In this document: positions 31,224-41,794 of the stretch, one piece after another
Layout of the letters: the number at the start of each line of letters is the position of its first letter
Numbering within the stretch: the first letter of the stretch is position 1
Source of the DNA: Scheffersomyces stipitis CBS 6054
Taxonomy: Eukaryota > Ascomycota > Pichiomycetes > Serinales > Debaryomycetaceae
Assembly: GCF_000209165.1 (NCBI RefSeq)
Contig: NC_009044.1
Coordinates: 434,001-498,000 of the forward strand
Direction: 5' to 3'
DNA length: 64,000 nt
Translations under genes and position numbers: made by a program
Notes under the pieces: model-generated
Seen by the model: only the letters and a program-made list of their open reading frames with translations
Database searches by the model: none
What the model was told of the DNA's origin: nothing

Positions 31224-34200
31224 GGTTGTAAATGCAATTGTTGTGAATTTATGACGTTACAAGATGGTGCAGCTTGTGATGCTTAGAGGGCGTGGATATT
31301 AAGGGGCCGCGAAGTGGGAGTGGAAGGTGAGGAAATGAAACGATGCGAATAATGAAAAAAATACAAACGACAAGTACTATGCACTTATCTGGAGTTATGG
31401 GTCACACTGGGAGCTGCTGTGACTTATTCAGCTTTTGTTGCGATAAACTTGGGTGGGTTTTGGTGGTTTGGCACTGTTCTGTCAAACTCTGATTCTGGTT
31501 CGATGAGCAGATCAGATTCTTTTTCAACAGTGGTGATGTCTGATTTACAGGTAACGGAGCAAGATCTGGGGACTCGTCCTATGCTATGGTTGGGTGGTAG
31601 CTTCGGCACCGGTACGTCCACTAACTATGACTAGCAAAATAACAGTGGAAAGAACACTGACTCACTATACAAATTTCGCCAGACACAAATCAGGGACTTT
31701 TCACCATTATATAGGATCTATTTTTAAAGGTAAACAAAGGGCGAGAAAAAAAGAAAGGCGAAATTTTATTTTCTCGTGGATGCGTTTCTGTCGATAATGT
31801 GCATGAACAGAGTCTGGCTGAAATTGGTAATTGGTTTAACCAAAACGAACAGGGCTACCCTGAAACGAGCGTGGTTCAGGAACGATCTAACGGTGAAAAA
31901 CAACACGTCGACACGTACCGACTTACTTTTCGTGTCTCTTTGCCACGACTGCCGGCCGTAGAAGTTGTGCCGGTGTTTGGTGGTTAGTTCAGTGGTTATT
32001 AGCTGAGTTTTGCTATAAGCATAATTCTCCTGTTGTTGCCTATTACTGCTGCTACTCCTGCTGCTGCAGCTGCCTTATTGTGGAGGTAGTGTTCTCTCCG
32101 CGATTATGTTCCCAAATTTACCGAGAAGTCCTACATTTACCGAGCCATCCTGCTTGCAAATTTTCCATGCTAGACCGTCAGCTCCCGGAATCTCATTGGT
32201 TCCAGCAAGACAATGCATTGCGGCCAGCATCAAGTAGGTGAAGGCTGTCTCAGTTTTGAGCTGGTCCTTCGACAATGGGAATCAGAACGTATTGCGGTGT
32301 GGTTGTTCAAACTGAAGAAGATCTCTAGACTAAAACTGAACTCACTAAATTGGCCTAGAGCTCTACTTCCAAAGCTAGCGAATCACAAGATTACTACAAA
32401 ACCAGTCGGTATCAGACCTACACCACGCGAGTATCAAAGCACTTTCTTTTGTTTTGGAAGTTTTAGTCGAGGTTTAGTCTGCTTGTTTGCAATCGGGCTA
32501 CGCAGTTCGCGAACCTCTGCCTTCAGGAAGCACTCGATTTTTCTTCCACCTTATCTACCTCAACGGACAAGACCGCCTCAAAGCTACCGTTTCGCAAGTC
32601 TCTGCCATTGGACAGAAAGTCGACATTGAGGTAGTTGTTTTACTTCTCTGTGGCCTGCCACAGTTGTCCGCTTATCTACCAAGAGATGTCTAAGATCATA
32701 AGTATAATTACATAGTTCAAGAGTCCTAATTTCTGAATCTCTGCTTCCTACCCACATTATTTGTACCCACTTTTTTGGAGGAAAATCTGTAAAGACTTCC
32801 TCTCTATACACCTCTCGCTTCTCCCGCCTGCTAAATCTGCTTCCCTCCATAGTACTGAAATTCCATCTAAATCAATTCCATACCAAGTTCCAGAGACTTT
32901 GATTTAGAACCTGCAGATAGTCTCTACAAAGTTATGGCTCGGCAAGCTTGACATCGATGGCCCAGGCTATCCAAAATGACCCCACAATTATTTTGTCAAT
33001 TAATCTCTTATTTTACCACTGTAAATGTGGATTTACCTCTTCCGACTTTTGTATGTCTATGTTGTGTAAACAATTTACTTCTTTGGGCTCGAGACCCATC
33101 AGACTTGTACAAAGAAGCTTCCATGCATTCCCACATCCATCTCAATTTTTTCATTATCAATTAAATCCCATATGCAGGCTGCTGAACTCCTGATCCAGGT
33201 GGCTTTTGCACCCATTCGGAAAAAGGGGGCTAAAACCTCCCAGACTAGAATGGCTCGATCGTAGTAGTTTGCTACGATGCAACAGTGCTTAAGCCCCGTG
33301 TATGTAGGAGATCCAATATGTCATGAGATCGTATTGTGCGTATAATGTTGTACGACAACTACTAGGTAGGGTAGGAATGTCTGTGAAACAGGAATGTATG
33401 CAGAGAGAATGCTAGTTAGATGTCAGACCGGTGTCAGTTGACGGATCTGCTGCCTTTCGAGACTATTGCAACCGTTTATATGCTTGTGGAGATGTAACCC
33501 ATTAGAACTGAAGTAAATATGCCAACATTTTTGACAGAGAAATATTGGGAAACTTTCTGGATATTAATAAACTATATTTACATAAATGTTAGAAATTGCC
33601 ACTTCATTAACAAGATTTTTTTTTTTTCACAAACAGCACTGCATTGCAATTATTGATTTCTTACATCTAATTCTCATCTTGCTGGCCCATTGTCATTCCT
33701 CAATACCAGTAACTTTTGTTAGGACCATTACCAGCACTATGTAGCAGGTCTCTATGAGCCTAACAATCAAAGATCCGGGTAAGACCCTTGGTAAAACACC
33801 ATATGCAGTCACCAACAAAAGTTTTGTACTAAAAATTTGCGAGCCATTCACAACTAATGGTAATATGCTTTCTTCTTTGTCAAATAGGATACTAAGGGAA
33901 GACTTATAAAATCAGGAGCGACTAGGGAGCGGCATTCATATTCTGTGCGTGTCATCCTCTCGATGGCTCATTTCCTGTGCTGGTAGTTTGTACCTTGTCC
34001 TTAGAAAGATCGGCCTTTTTCGCTAACCACGATTCTGAAATTTTCGTAGATCGTTGTTTGATAGTAGTTGGGCGAACAGATGTAGAATGGTTGTAGAGTG
34101 TATGGGTTGGTAACTTGAATGTAATGCGTGTTATGTAAATTTTGGTCTCAATAGAAAGAGTGGATAGTGCTCTAGTTGGTGCACCATAGTTGAGGATTCA

Positions 34201-34480
34201 GTATGGAGCTGAAAACTATTAGCCTCAAGGAAATGTTCTGCTTCACATTGAATCATAGATTTCTAACCTTAACTCCTAACTTGTAGTTCATTCATTCTAG
34301 CATTCTTCATTGATTTCTCTTTGGCTGTACGTAGTAGCTTCCGTAAGCCAAATGCTTAGTTTCTCAGGCTAGAAAGTCTTGATGCCAGGTCTCCATAGTT
34401 AATTTTCGCGTATTTCACCTAAATCGCATTCAAATTATTCAAGAGTTCACCAAAACTACTCTTCATTCACCACACCCCCA
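31224..34480. other. Gene-poor 3.3-kb intergenic region
   Basis: Separates the divergent WSC and USE1 genes. It has several ORFs of 60-138 codons on both strands (largest 32213-32629), none with recognisable domains. Also present: a TGACTCA at 31658-31664, a T-run at 33617-33628 and a hairpin-rich segment at 33226-33297. It may hold noncoding RNA or relics of a lost gene; nothing definite is seen. Confidence 0.55.
33226..33297. other. Possible structured RNA or hairpin segment
   Basis: Outer arms GGGGCT (33226-33231) and AGCCCC (33292-33297) enclose an inner perfect 7-bp hairpin ATCGTAG / CTACGAT (33258-33264, 33272-33278). The total length of 72 is tRNA-like, but no T-arm or B-box is present, so a tRNA is not supported. 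Confidence 0.2.
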
Positions 34481-35299
34481 ATGTCGTCTTTAGAATCACT
34501 CAAGACTATAGAGCATATTCTACAACAATACACGGATGATCTCAACGCTCTTTCGATTCCGTCATTGCAGGATTTTGCCTCGACTCCTACTCTGTCCGCA
34601 TTCGCTCAGTCTCCATACTTGAACAAGTACAAGCTACAGCAGCTAGAGGTGAATCTTCAGCATCTACGGAGCCAATTGCTTGCTATAAGTTCACACAACA
34701 ACAAGAACTATACAGAATTGACACTGAAATTAAACCAACTTGTAAACGATACTCTTGAAGAAAAGAGATACGTGAATTCACAAATGATACAACTTTTCGA
34801 TAGCCAGAATCAGACTTTGATCCAGAAAGATATACCGACAGTGACTTCCGACTCCGATACAAAACAGTCGCAGCTTCAGAAACTGGTCAAGCTGGAAGAA
34901 GAAGATCTTCCTTCATTGCGCCAGAGATTGCTACATGGGGGAAAACATACTCAACTTCTAGACGAAAGGGATCACGAAAAACTCAACGATTACCACGAAT
35001 CGATTCAGGACGACATCATCAACGAGTTGTCCGAGTTAACGACTACATTGAAGAACTCGGCATATACACTTAGTCAGAAAATCCTTTCGGACGATTTGAG
35101 TATTCTCAACGAAACCAACGAGAACATGATTAGAAATTCCAACTTGTTCAAAGTTATCGACAAGAACTTGAACAACTATCTTGAAAACAAGACAGGAGGC
35201 AAGATAGGGTTGTTCATGTTGATCAAGTTGACCGTGGGTATTGTGGTTGGTTTTCTCTTTATGATCCTCCTCATCAAGATCATTCCACAAATAGGTTAG
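34481..35299 (+). CDS. USE1: Use1-type Q-SNARE of the ER
   Basis: 272 codons. A Leu-rich helical N-terminal part is followed by DLPSLRQRLLHG, then a SNARE-like coiled coil (about 165-235) with Asp204/Asp205 at the expected zero-layer position (SQKILSDDLSIL), where Use1 has Asp instead of the usual Gln. A C-terminal membrane anchor spans about 244-269 (LFMLIKLTVGIVVGFLFMIL), ending IPQIG. The order and the LR-x-LL / zero-layer / I-P features match yeast and human Use1. Use1 acts with Ufe1, Sec20 and Sec22 in retrograde Golgi-to-ER vesicle fusion. Sequence identity to the family is low, so another tail-anchored SNARE is the alternative. Confidence 0.75.
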   Translation: MSSLESLKTIEHILQQYTDDLNALSIPSLQDFASTPTLSAFAQSPYLNKYKLQQLEVNLQHLRSQLLAISSHNNKNYTELTLKLNQLVNDTLEEKRYVNSQMIQLFDSQNQTLIQKDIPTVTSDSDTKQSQLQKLVKLEEEDLPSLRQRLLHGGKHTQLLDERDHEKLNDYHESIQDDIINELSELTTTLKNSAYTLSQKILSDDLSILNETNENMIRNSNLFKVIDKNLNNYLENKTGGKIGLFMLIKLTVGIVVGFLFMILLIKIIPQIG

Positions 35300-35927
35300 A
35301 TCAGAGGTATTGGTTGTATATATTTATAGGAATGTAAAATGGTAGAAATGATATTGCTAACAGCAACAGTAATAGTAACAACAAGACAAAGCTGTGAAAA
35401 GTACAACGTAGACTAGCAATGACATTCATATAGTATTTTATTAGCAGTAGTGATAGAAGTATTAGTATAGTAATTTTAATTTTTATATAATAGTAATGTA
35501 AATAAACTAAATAAGGAAAGCAAGCTATGCACAGATAAATAAAACACTAGTGATGAACTGTTGAAATGAATATCTAGAAGTATAATCAATTATTAAAGGA
35601 ACAAGGCAAAGCTAAAACAGGGGCTAGATGCTGAAATGGAAATATAATTGTAACAAACCTCTTTTTATCTTTTCCAAACACTCATTTTGGGATCCGTATT
35701 CCCAAAAATGCTAAATTAAACAAAGTAACGGCCCACAATCACACAGACATAACAACTATAACAGAACTATAGTGTTGGAACTGAATGAATAACTATTGGC
35801 GAAGAACAAAATGATGACATACATGTAAGCAGATTCTAGTTTGCTTAGTGAAACAAGGGAAAAGGAACAAATGATCAAAGTCTCATGAAGGACATACCAG
35901 TAATAAATAAAGTTCATTGCTTTCTGT
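35300..35927. other. Convergent intergenic region USE1 / MRN1
   Basis: Very AT-rich spacer between two 3' ends, with many TAATAG/TATATA-like stretches. No gene seen. Confidence 0.6.
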
Positions 35928-37787
35928 TTAGATCTCGTCAATGATGGAAGGAGGTTGAGGAGTAGCTCCGCTTGGAGGAGTTCCAGCCGAGAGCAGTTGA
36001 GCTTGTTCGTCTGTCAAGAACTCACCGTCAGAAAAAGAGTGGTTGGAAACAGAATCAATACCGCCGTTAAGAGGCTGCGAGTTCTGGTTCTGGAATTGTC
36101 TGGGCAAATTACCACATCTGTCTTTACCAAAGTTGATCTTCAAGGACTTGTAGTCTTCGAACGACTTGATGCCGTCGATGGCCTTGATGGCATTGGCGAT
36201 GTTGACAAAGTTAATAAAGGCACAATTCTTTTCCTCCAAGTAGTTGATCTGTTCAATATCACCAAATTTGGAGAAGTCTTCTCTCAACTTCTGGGGGTTG
36301 TAGTAGTCAAAATCAACAATGTTTCCAATGTAGATGTTTCTGGAAGCGCCGTTGGAAACAGCTAATGACAAGGCATTCGACAAAGGACCTGAGTGCTTAC
36401 CCCAACCGACCTTGATTCTTCTGTTGTGAATCGTCAAACCATGCAATTGGCACATGGCAAAGAACTGGGCAGCGGCAATAGGATCGATGAAGGTGATGAA
36501 ACAAACGTGTCTCTCCTTCAAGAACCGAATGCTCTGTAACAAACCGCCTCTGACCACATTACATATCTCTTCCACAGACGAGTCCTGATGCAAATTGCCT
36601 AAGTAAACAGTTCTGTTGCCCAAATTATTGGCACCACCAGCTTGTGTAGCAATCTGGGCTGCAGCAGCTGATTGTTGCACCAAAGCCAGAGAAATGAACT
36701 CACGATCAGCAGCTGTGACAATGTGCTCCATGCCGGGAGCTAAACCCAAGTACTGAGCAGCGTTGTGTTGTTGCGTTTTCGTGATAAATGCACATCTGTC
36801 CTTACCGTAGAAACACTTCTTGTCCAAGTACTTTTCTTTTAATGGTAAATTGGCAACACATCTGATGGCAGACAAGATCGACAAGAAGTGAATAAATGCT
36901 ATACCCTTTTCAGGAATGATTTTGATGCAATCGATAATGCCGTAACACGACAAGTCTTCACGCAACTCCTGCTCCGTAATGACTTCGCCGTTGACGGGGT
37001 TGTTCAAGTTGCCCAAATAGACGTTTCTGGTAGCGCCGTCCCTTTGGATGGCTTCCATGACCGCTGGCAAGATAGGAGTGTTTTTACCCCAGCCGATGCG
37101 GATGTCGTGGCCCTTAATACTAAGCTTCTTCAAGATGCAATCGGAGTGGAACAACAACGCTGACTGGTGGTCTATGAACGAAATGAAGGCACAGTTCTTA
37201 GCTGGTAAGATCTTGACGTTTTCCAAGATCCCAGATCTGACGTAGTCCAACAACTCGTTGGGCTGGATGTCAGCAGGAATGTTGCCCAAATAGACGGTTC
37301 TGGAGGGAGCAGCAGTGTTGGCACCATTGGAAGCAGCTTGTCCGTAAACAACGTCTGGACCAGGCTGGTTCTGGACCTGGTTGGGTGGAGCCATAGCATT
37401 GGCAGAGCCATAGCCTTGCTGTTGTCCTGGACCTGCTCCATTGCCTACACCATATGGGGTCTGGTGCTGGATTGGGTTGACCAAGTTGGCACCATTTTGT
37501 TGACCCAAGTTAGGAGCGTTGGCTCCATTAACAAAGACAGCACCCTCGTCTTGGTAGAAGTCGTTAGCCCCGGAAGCGGCGTTGACGTCGTTATAGCCGA
37601 ACTGGCCCCCGTCAGTTTGGTACTGGGGGTACTGGTCATAGGATGATTGTCTTGAGTCAATTTGTTGGGCCAAGTTGGCGTCCTGGAGAACGAGCTGTTC
37701 ATCTGGGTTCTGTTGGTAGTACTGAGGGTAGTAGGGCTGGGCCATGTACTGTTGGGGTATGCCCTGATAAGGATCGTAGTATGACAT
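35928..37787 (-). CDS. MRN1: Mrn1-type RNA-binding protein with four RRMs
   Basis: 619 codons. An N-terminal Gln/Asn/Gly/Tyr-rich low-complexity region (1-160) is followed by four RRMs at about 163-236, 254-334, 391-465 and 482-557. Each starts with an RNP2-like (V/I)Y(L/I)GN and has RNP1-like segments such as NCAFISFID, GIAFIHFL, HVCFITFID and NCAFINFV. After RRM1 and RRM3 come IRIGWGK and IKVGWGK, and after RRM2 and RRM4 FYGKDRC and INFGKDRCGN, hallmarks of S. cerevisiae Mrn1 (YPL184C) and S. pombe Nrd1. Mrn1 binds mRNAs, several for mitochondrial and cell-wall functions, and enters granules under stress. The long Gln-rich head is consistent with granule assembly. Confidence 0.92.
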   Translation of the reverse strand: MSYYDPYQGIPQQYMAQPYYPQYYQQNPDEQLVLQDANLAQQIDSRQSSYDQYPQYQTDGGQFGYNDVNAASGANDFYQDEGAVFVNGANAPNLGQQNGANLVNPIQHQTPYGVGNGAGPGQQQGYGSANAMAPPNQVQNQPGPDVVYGQAASNGANTAAPSRTVYLGNIPADIQPNELLDYVRSGILENVKILPAKNCAFISFIDHQSALLFHSDCILKKLSIKGHDIRIGWGKNTPILPAVMEAIQRDGATRNVYLGNLNNPVNGEVITEQELREDLSCYGIIDCIKIIPEKGIAFIHFLSILSAIRCVANLPLKEKYLDKKCFYGKDRCAFITKTQQHNAAQYLGLAPGMEHIVTAADREFISLALVQQSAAAAQIATQAGGANNLGNRTVYLGNLHQDSSVEEICNVVRGGLLQSIRFLKERHVCFITFIDPIAAAQFFAMCQLHGLTIHNRRIKVGWGKHSGPLSNALSLAVSNGASRNIYIGNIVDFDYYNPQKLREDFSKFGDIEQINYLEEKNCAFINFVNIANAIKAIDGIKSFEDYKSLKINFGKDRCGNLPRQFQNQNSQPLNGGIDSVSNHSFSDGEFLTDEQAQLLSAGTPPSGATPQPPSIIDEI

Positions 37788-39725
37788 TGCGAAGATTCTC
37801 GAGTAAAGGCAAGAGCGTAATGGTATATGGCAATATAGTTATATTAGTGATAGTAATATTATTAATTAGTGTTGGTGCTTGTAGTCTACTTTTAGTGTAG
37901 AACTAGTGGCTATTAGATTTGGGAATTTTGTGCGCAGCCTGAATTTTTCAGATCAAGAGGCGATGGGCAACGACAAAAGCGAGTTATGGCAGCTACGCGA
38001 CGCTATCACGATATGATAAAGTGGAGATAGTGCTGGAGGTGAGCTGTATTGAGCTAATATTAGCTGGGTGTGTCGCAGTTTTTAGAAGGCCCGTGTGAAA
38101 AAGCGATGCTTCTGTAATTACTGGATTCTCGCTAGACTAGAAAGACTGGAACAGACTCGGTGTAGGGAGAAGACGAAAAAGCAAAACCACGTAGGAAAGC
38201 AGAGGGTGAGTGATGGGAACGGAGTCTACGGGATGGTGGATGTGGAGGGTGAATGTGGAAATTTAGGTGTTTTTCTCTGCCGTGGAGGATATTCCACTTT
38301 TGGAGAAGAAGAAGAGAGAGGAAGAAAGAAATGTGAAGGTTGGAGATGGAAGAAAAAAACTGAAGATGATTTTTCTGATCTGTGCGAAGCGCTAAAAAAA
38401 GCTTTGTCAGTAGAAGGAAATAGTGAGAACAATTTGAAGAGCGAGAATAGCGAGACTAGCGAGAGTAGAATAGTGGGATTGAATGAAGAAATACCTTAGA
38501 AACATATTATGTTGGGCACACTACACATGTTTCGTGTCCCCTTAGACCCACACATTTAAACACGTATGTATATGCCGTGATAGACTGCTACGCTGAACCC
38601 ACTTCTTAGCCACCGTAGTGATGTGCTGTAGTTTTGGAGAGTGACAAAGCCGAACGAAAAAAACACCGCACCGTCCAAAAACGTCGCCAGCAGAGTACCG
38701 ACTCTTCCAGTAGCACAAACAGGGAGACTGAGAAACTTGAAAAGACCCTGAGAAAACAGCCCGCCGAATTCTTGTCAAAGCAATTCTACAGGCACTGAAC
38801 TACTCTACAACTTCTCTATAACATTGCCACCCTATAACAAGGAGAATGGCTTTGTTGAACAGCACTATATATATTCTGTACCGGGGGAAGCTCAACGCTC
38901 ACACTACTATTCTCGCACGACACGGAGAGTTTCTCGCTAGCCCTCGGTACACCCTCGGTAGCCACTCTCGGTAGATGCATGATGATCTGGGAGATCGATC
39001 CACGACCGAATACACCCCACGATACTACCCAAAATATATTACCACATAGTATTTCCATAGCATATATACTCACTACGCCCAATTCTGCCCCATTGCCACA
39101 AATCTTGTACCGCCAATGTCTTAATGCTACATCTGGTCTCCACTGAGAGACGCTAAATAAATAAATCTCTGGACCGTTATATTTTTTCATCACCAGCAAC
39201 TGAGCTATGATAATTATAATTACACTCTAACCAACTCTGAGGATGTCCACACTCTTCGCTGAAACCACTACTTCCACCGATTCAACTTCCTCCCCTACTT
39301 CTTCACTCAGTATATAATTCAGCCACTACTTCCTTCTCTCTCCTACCATATTGGCTCCTCCTTACAAAGGCTCTTTATGCATTAAGCTCTCTTTTGTATG
39401 CAGACCCCTGAAAATTTTGACACATCTAAATTTGTTAGTGTTGGTGGATAGAATCTTGCCCTACCCCTATATGGGGGCCACATTGGGGCCTTTTTCAAAA
39501 TCTTGCTTCCGAAGATAATAGGTTCAATTATAATTGATTGTTTGTCAATTGGTAAAAAATAACTCACGCAGGAATAAGCCCCCTTAGTTGATCCCGGCCC
39601 AACAATTATTGTTCCGTTTATTATCTTGCACCCATAATGCGTGATTGCAAATTGCCAGCAACAATCAATATAATTGCAAGTATTGCTCAGTAGAAACTCC
39701 TAACTCTTGTAAACCCCAATAACAA
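37788..39725. other. Intergenic, MRN1 promoter / LIF1 3' end
   Basis: 1.9 kb. From 38150 to 38500 the plus strand is strongly purine-rich, ending in a 9-bp triplicate (38440-38466). CCCCTATATGGGGG at 39464-39477 fits the Mcm1 CCYWWWNNGG pattern. An ORF at 38095-38499 has no ATG at its start and no homology, so it is not called. Confidence 0.6.
38440..38466 (+). repeat. Three 9-bp degenerate tandem units
   Basis: AGCGAGAAT, AGCGAGACT, AGCGAGAGT in direct succession within the purine-rich stretch. Confidence 0.8.
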
Positions 39726-41531
39726 TTAATCTTCATCGGAGGAATAATCCGTCTCCGCATCTTTCAGATTCGCATCCACCTGCTTATCTGCATCGGCGTT
39801 GGTATCTGCTTTATTTGCATTGTCTCCAATCTTGCCTTCTTCTTCACTAATGTCACCTCCATTGTTTCTAATGTTTCTAGTTTCAAGTTCGTCTTCTTCA
39901 TGATTATTTTGTTCCTGATCATCTGAAGAACCGTAATCTGTCTCCAAGGCTTCTTGACTAGCGTTAGCTTCATTAGACTCTTCATTTTCTTCCTTTCGCT
40001 CTTCCTTTACACCGGTCAATTGGATTCTCTCGGAAGATTCAAAGTCCAAAACCACCTTAGATCTCTGTATCTGCCCTTCAAGACTGTCTGAAACAATATC
40101 TGTACTATCCAGAACTAACTTCTCAGAATCTTTATCTTTCCCAGCCTCTAAATCAACTGTATCTACAGATTTGCCAAAATCCGGCTGTGTGTTTTCATTT
40201 TCAATCTTTTCTTCATCTTCATCATGTTCCACATAATCATCGTCACTATGGTTTGATTCGTACAAATCATTGTCATCATCATACTCATCGCCATCTTCGT
40301 GTTCACTTGCTTCTTCATCTTCTTCATCATCCTCGCTTTTTTCGAGAACGCTGTTCAATATCTCTCGGTCCGAGAAACTATTGATTAATGGTGCTTGACT
40401 ATCTGGTTCCTTTTTCACTATTACATCACTTCTTCTACGTAATGATCTTCTTCTTGGTGCCACTACGTCTAAATCTTCTTCTTCTTCTTCTTTTACTGTA
40501 ATATCTTTTTTGTTCTCTTCGACCTCTTGTTCCTCAGATTCTGCCTTTTTCCTTCCTCGTCTGGCTCTTTTCTTTGGCAGACCCTCAGTTTTGGTTTCTG
40601 TCTTTCTCTTCCTCTGCTTCAAGTACTTATCGTCGAGTTTATCCGGAATCATATCTTTATCAATTGCTACTAGCTTCGACGAATCCTTGAGAAATTCTTG
40701 GTTTAAATGTTCGACTCGATTTGTCGGTACGGTTTTCTTGGTCAACTCCCATATTTTATCTTTCTTAGCATTCAATACTTGGTAGAACTTCTGCTCTAGA
40801 TCATCTATGATAAACTTGTACTCATTCTTAGCGATCTGGTAGCCGTTGTGCATTTGGAAGTTTTCTTCTTTTAAAGTCTCTATTGTCTTCTGCAAGCTTT
40901 TAATCTGCGATACCATACTCTGGTTCTGCGTTAATAGTAAGTCCATCCAATTGAAGAGATTGCCTTCGTCCTTGAGATGTGGTTCTTCCTCTAAGTTTAC
41001 TGGTGTAAGTTCAATTATGGCAACAGTCACAGGGACCCTTGAGTCTGTCTTTATTGACAATTCTACCGGATTCTGATTGGGATCATTATCTTCCTCTATC
41101 AATTCTTTGGTTTCAGCGTCGTAGTATTCTGCTTTAGCAGAAATCTTTACTGAAAGCTGGAGATTCGGATATTTCCTCTCCTGCTCAAGTACATCCTCAT
41201 TGTCAAGTGGAAATAGTTCTTGTATGACACTCGCATACTCCTCTTCCTCAATATTCTCGTTTGAAGCAGCACGAGTACGAAACACTCCAGATATAGATTT
41301 CTTGGTGAGGGTATAATGGAACGTTCCATCTTCATATCCAGCCGTTAAGGACATATTAATGAAGTTGGGGTCCTCACTTTCCGACTCGTATTCTGCTTTA
41401 GAAACATGTATAAACAATGTAGACCTTTTTATAAACTCTAGACTCTCAGAATCTTCTATGATAATCGGAACAGAGACCACATTTCCGTTAAGATGATGTT
41501 CAGCTGAAGAAGAATCAAAGGACCTGCTCAT
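39726..41531 (-). CDS. LIF1: Candidate Lif1/XRCC4, DNA ligase IV partner
   Basis: 601 codons (S. cerevisiae Lif1 421). A β-rich N-terminal head (about 1-185) leads into a long parallel-type coiled coil (about 190-265), including FYQVLNAKKDKIWELTKK, which resembles the Lif1 LLNEKKKKIRELHE stretch. A basic nuclear signal follows (KQRKRK, PKKRARRGRKK). The last ~240 residues are acidic and Ser-rich, ending ETDYSSDED; S. cerevisiae Lif1 also ends in acidic S/T-E-T-D sequence that binds the Xrs2 FHA domain when phosphorylated. Lif1 bridges ligase IV (Dnl4) to DNA ends in non-homologous end joining. The family diverges fast, so the call rests on architecture and short motifs. It lies 263 bp downstream of TEL1. 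Confidence 0.62.
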   Translation of the reverse strand: MSRSFDSSSAEHHLNGNVVSVPIIIEDSESLEFIKRSTLFIHVSKAEYESESEDPNFINMSLTAGYEDGTFHYTLTKKSISGVFRTRAASNENIEEEEYASVIQELFPLDNEDVLEQERKYPNLQLSVKISAKAEYYDAETKELIEEDNDPNQNPVELSIKTDSRVPVTVAIIELTPVNLEEEPHLKDEGNLFNWMDLLLTQNQSMVSQIKSLQKTIETLKEENFQMHNGYQIAKNEYKFIIDDLEQKFYQVLNAKKDKIWELTKKTVPTNRVEHLNQEFLKDSSKLVAIDKDMIPDKLDDKYLKQRKRKTETKTEGLPKKRARRGRKKAESEEQEVEENKKDITVKEEEEEDLDVVAPRRRSLRRRSDVIVKKEPDSQAPLINSFSDREILNSVLEKSEDDEEDEEASEHEDGDEYDDDNDLYESNHSDDDYVEHDEDEEKIENENTQPDFGKSVDTVDLEAGKDKDSEKLVLDSTDIVSDSLEGQIQRSKVVLDFESSERIQLTGVKEERKEENEESNEANASQEALETDYGSSDDQEQNNHEEDELETRNIRNNGGDISEEEGKIGDNANKADTNADADKQVDANLKDAETDYSSDED

Positions 41532-41794
41532 ACTTGTACATCACGATATGGCAATGATATCCTGATCAAGCAATTGATTCCACAATTGCTTCGGTCGAAG
41601 AATCCAGCTACCTCGATTTCTTGTATGAATCAAAATCTACAACCTCATTTTCTGGGGAATTGCGACTTTCCTTTTTTTGGCTATTCTAGCGATAGTACCC
41701 AATAATAAGATATTTTGCAATCATAATTCTATATATATCTATAAGGATTCCTATGGTACATTTTAAAAATAACAGTACTGGTGAAAACCAGGTC

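Noticed and set aside
32213..32629. Largest ORF of the gene-poor region (138 codons) and overlapping frames
   Set aside because: No recognisable domain, mixed frames on both strands, and codon use unlike the neighbouring genes. Considered a transposon relic, but no motif supports this.
33226..33297. tRNA-sized folded segment
   Set aside because: Outer and inner arms exist, but there is no T-arm or anticodon arm; kept only as a weak structured segment.
38095..38499. 134-codon plus-strand ORF near MRN1
   Set aside because: Begins at GTG, and its charged sequence follows from the purine-rich DNA rather than from protein-like features.
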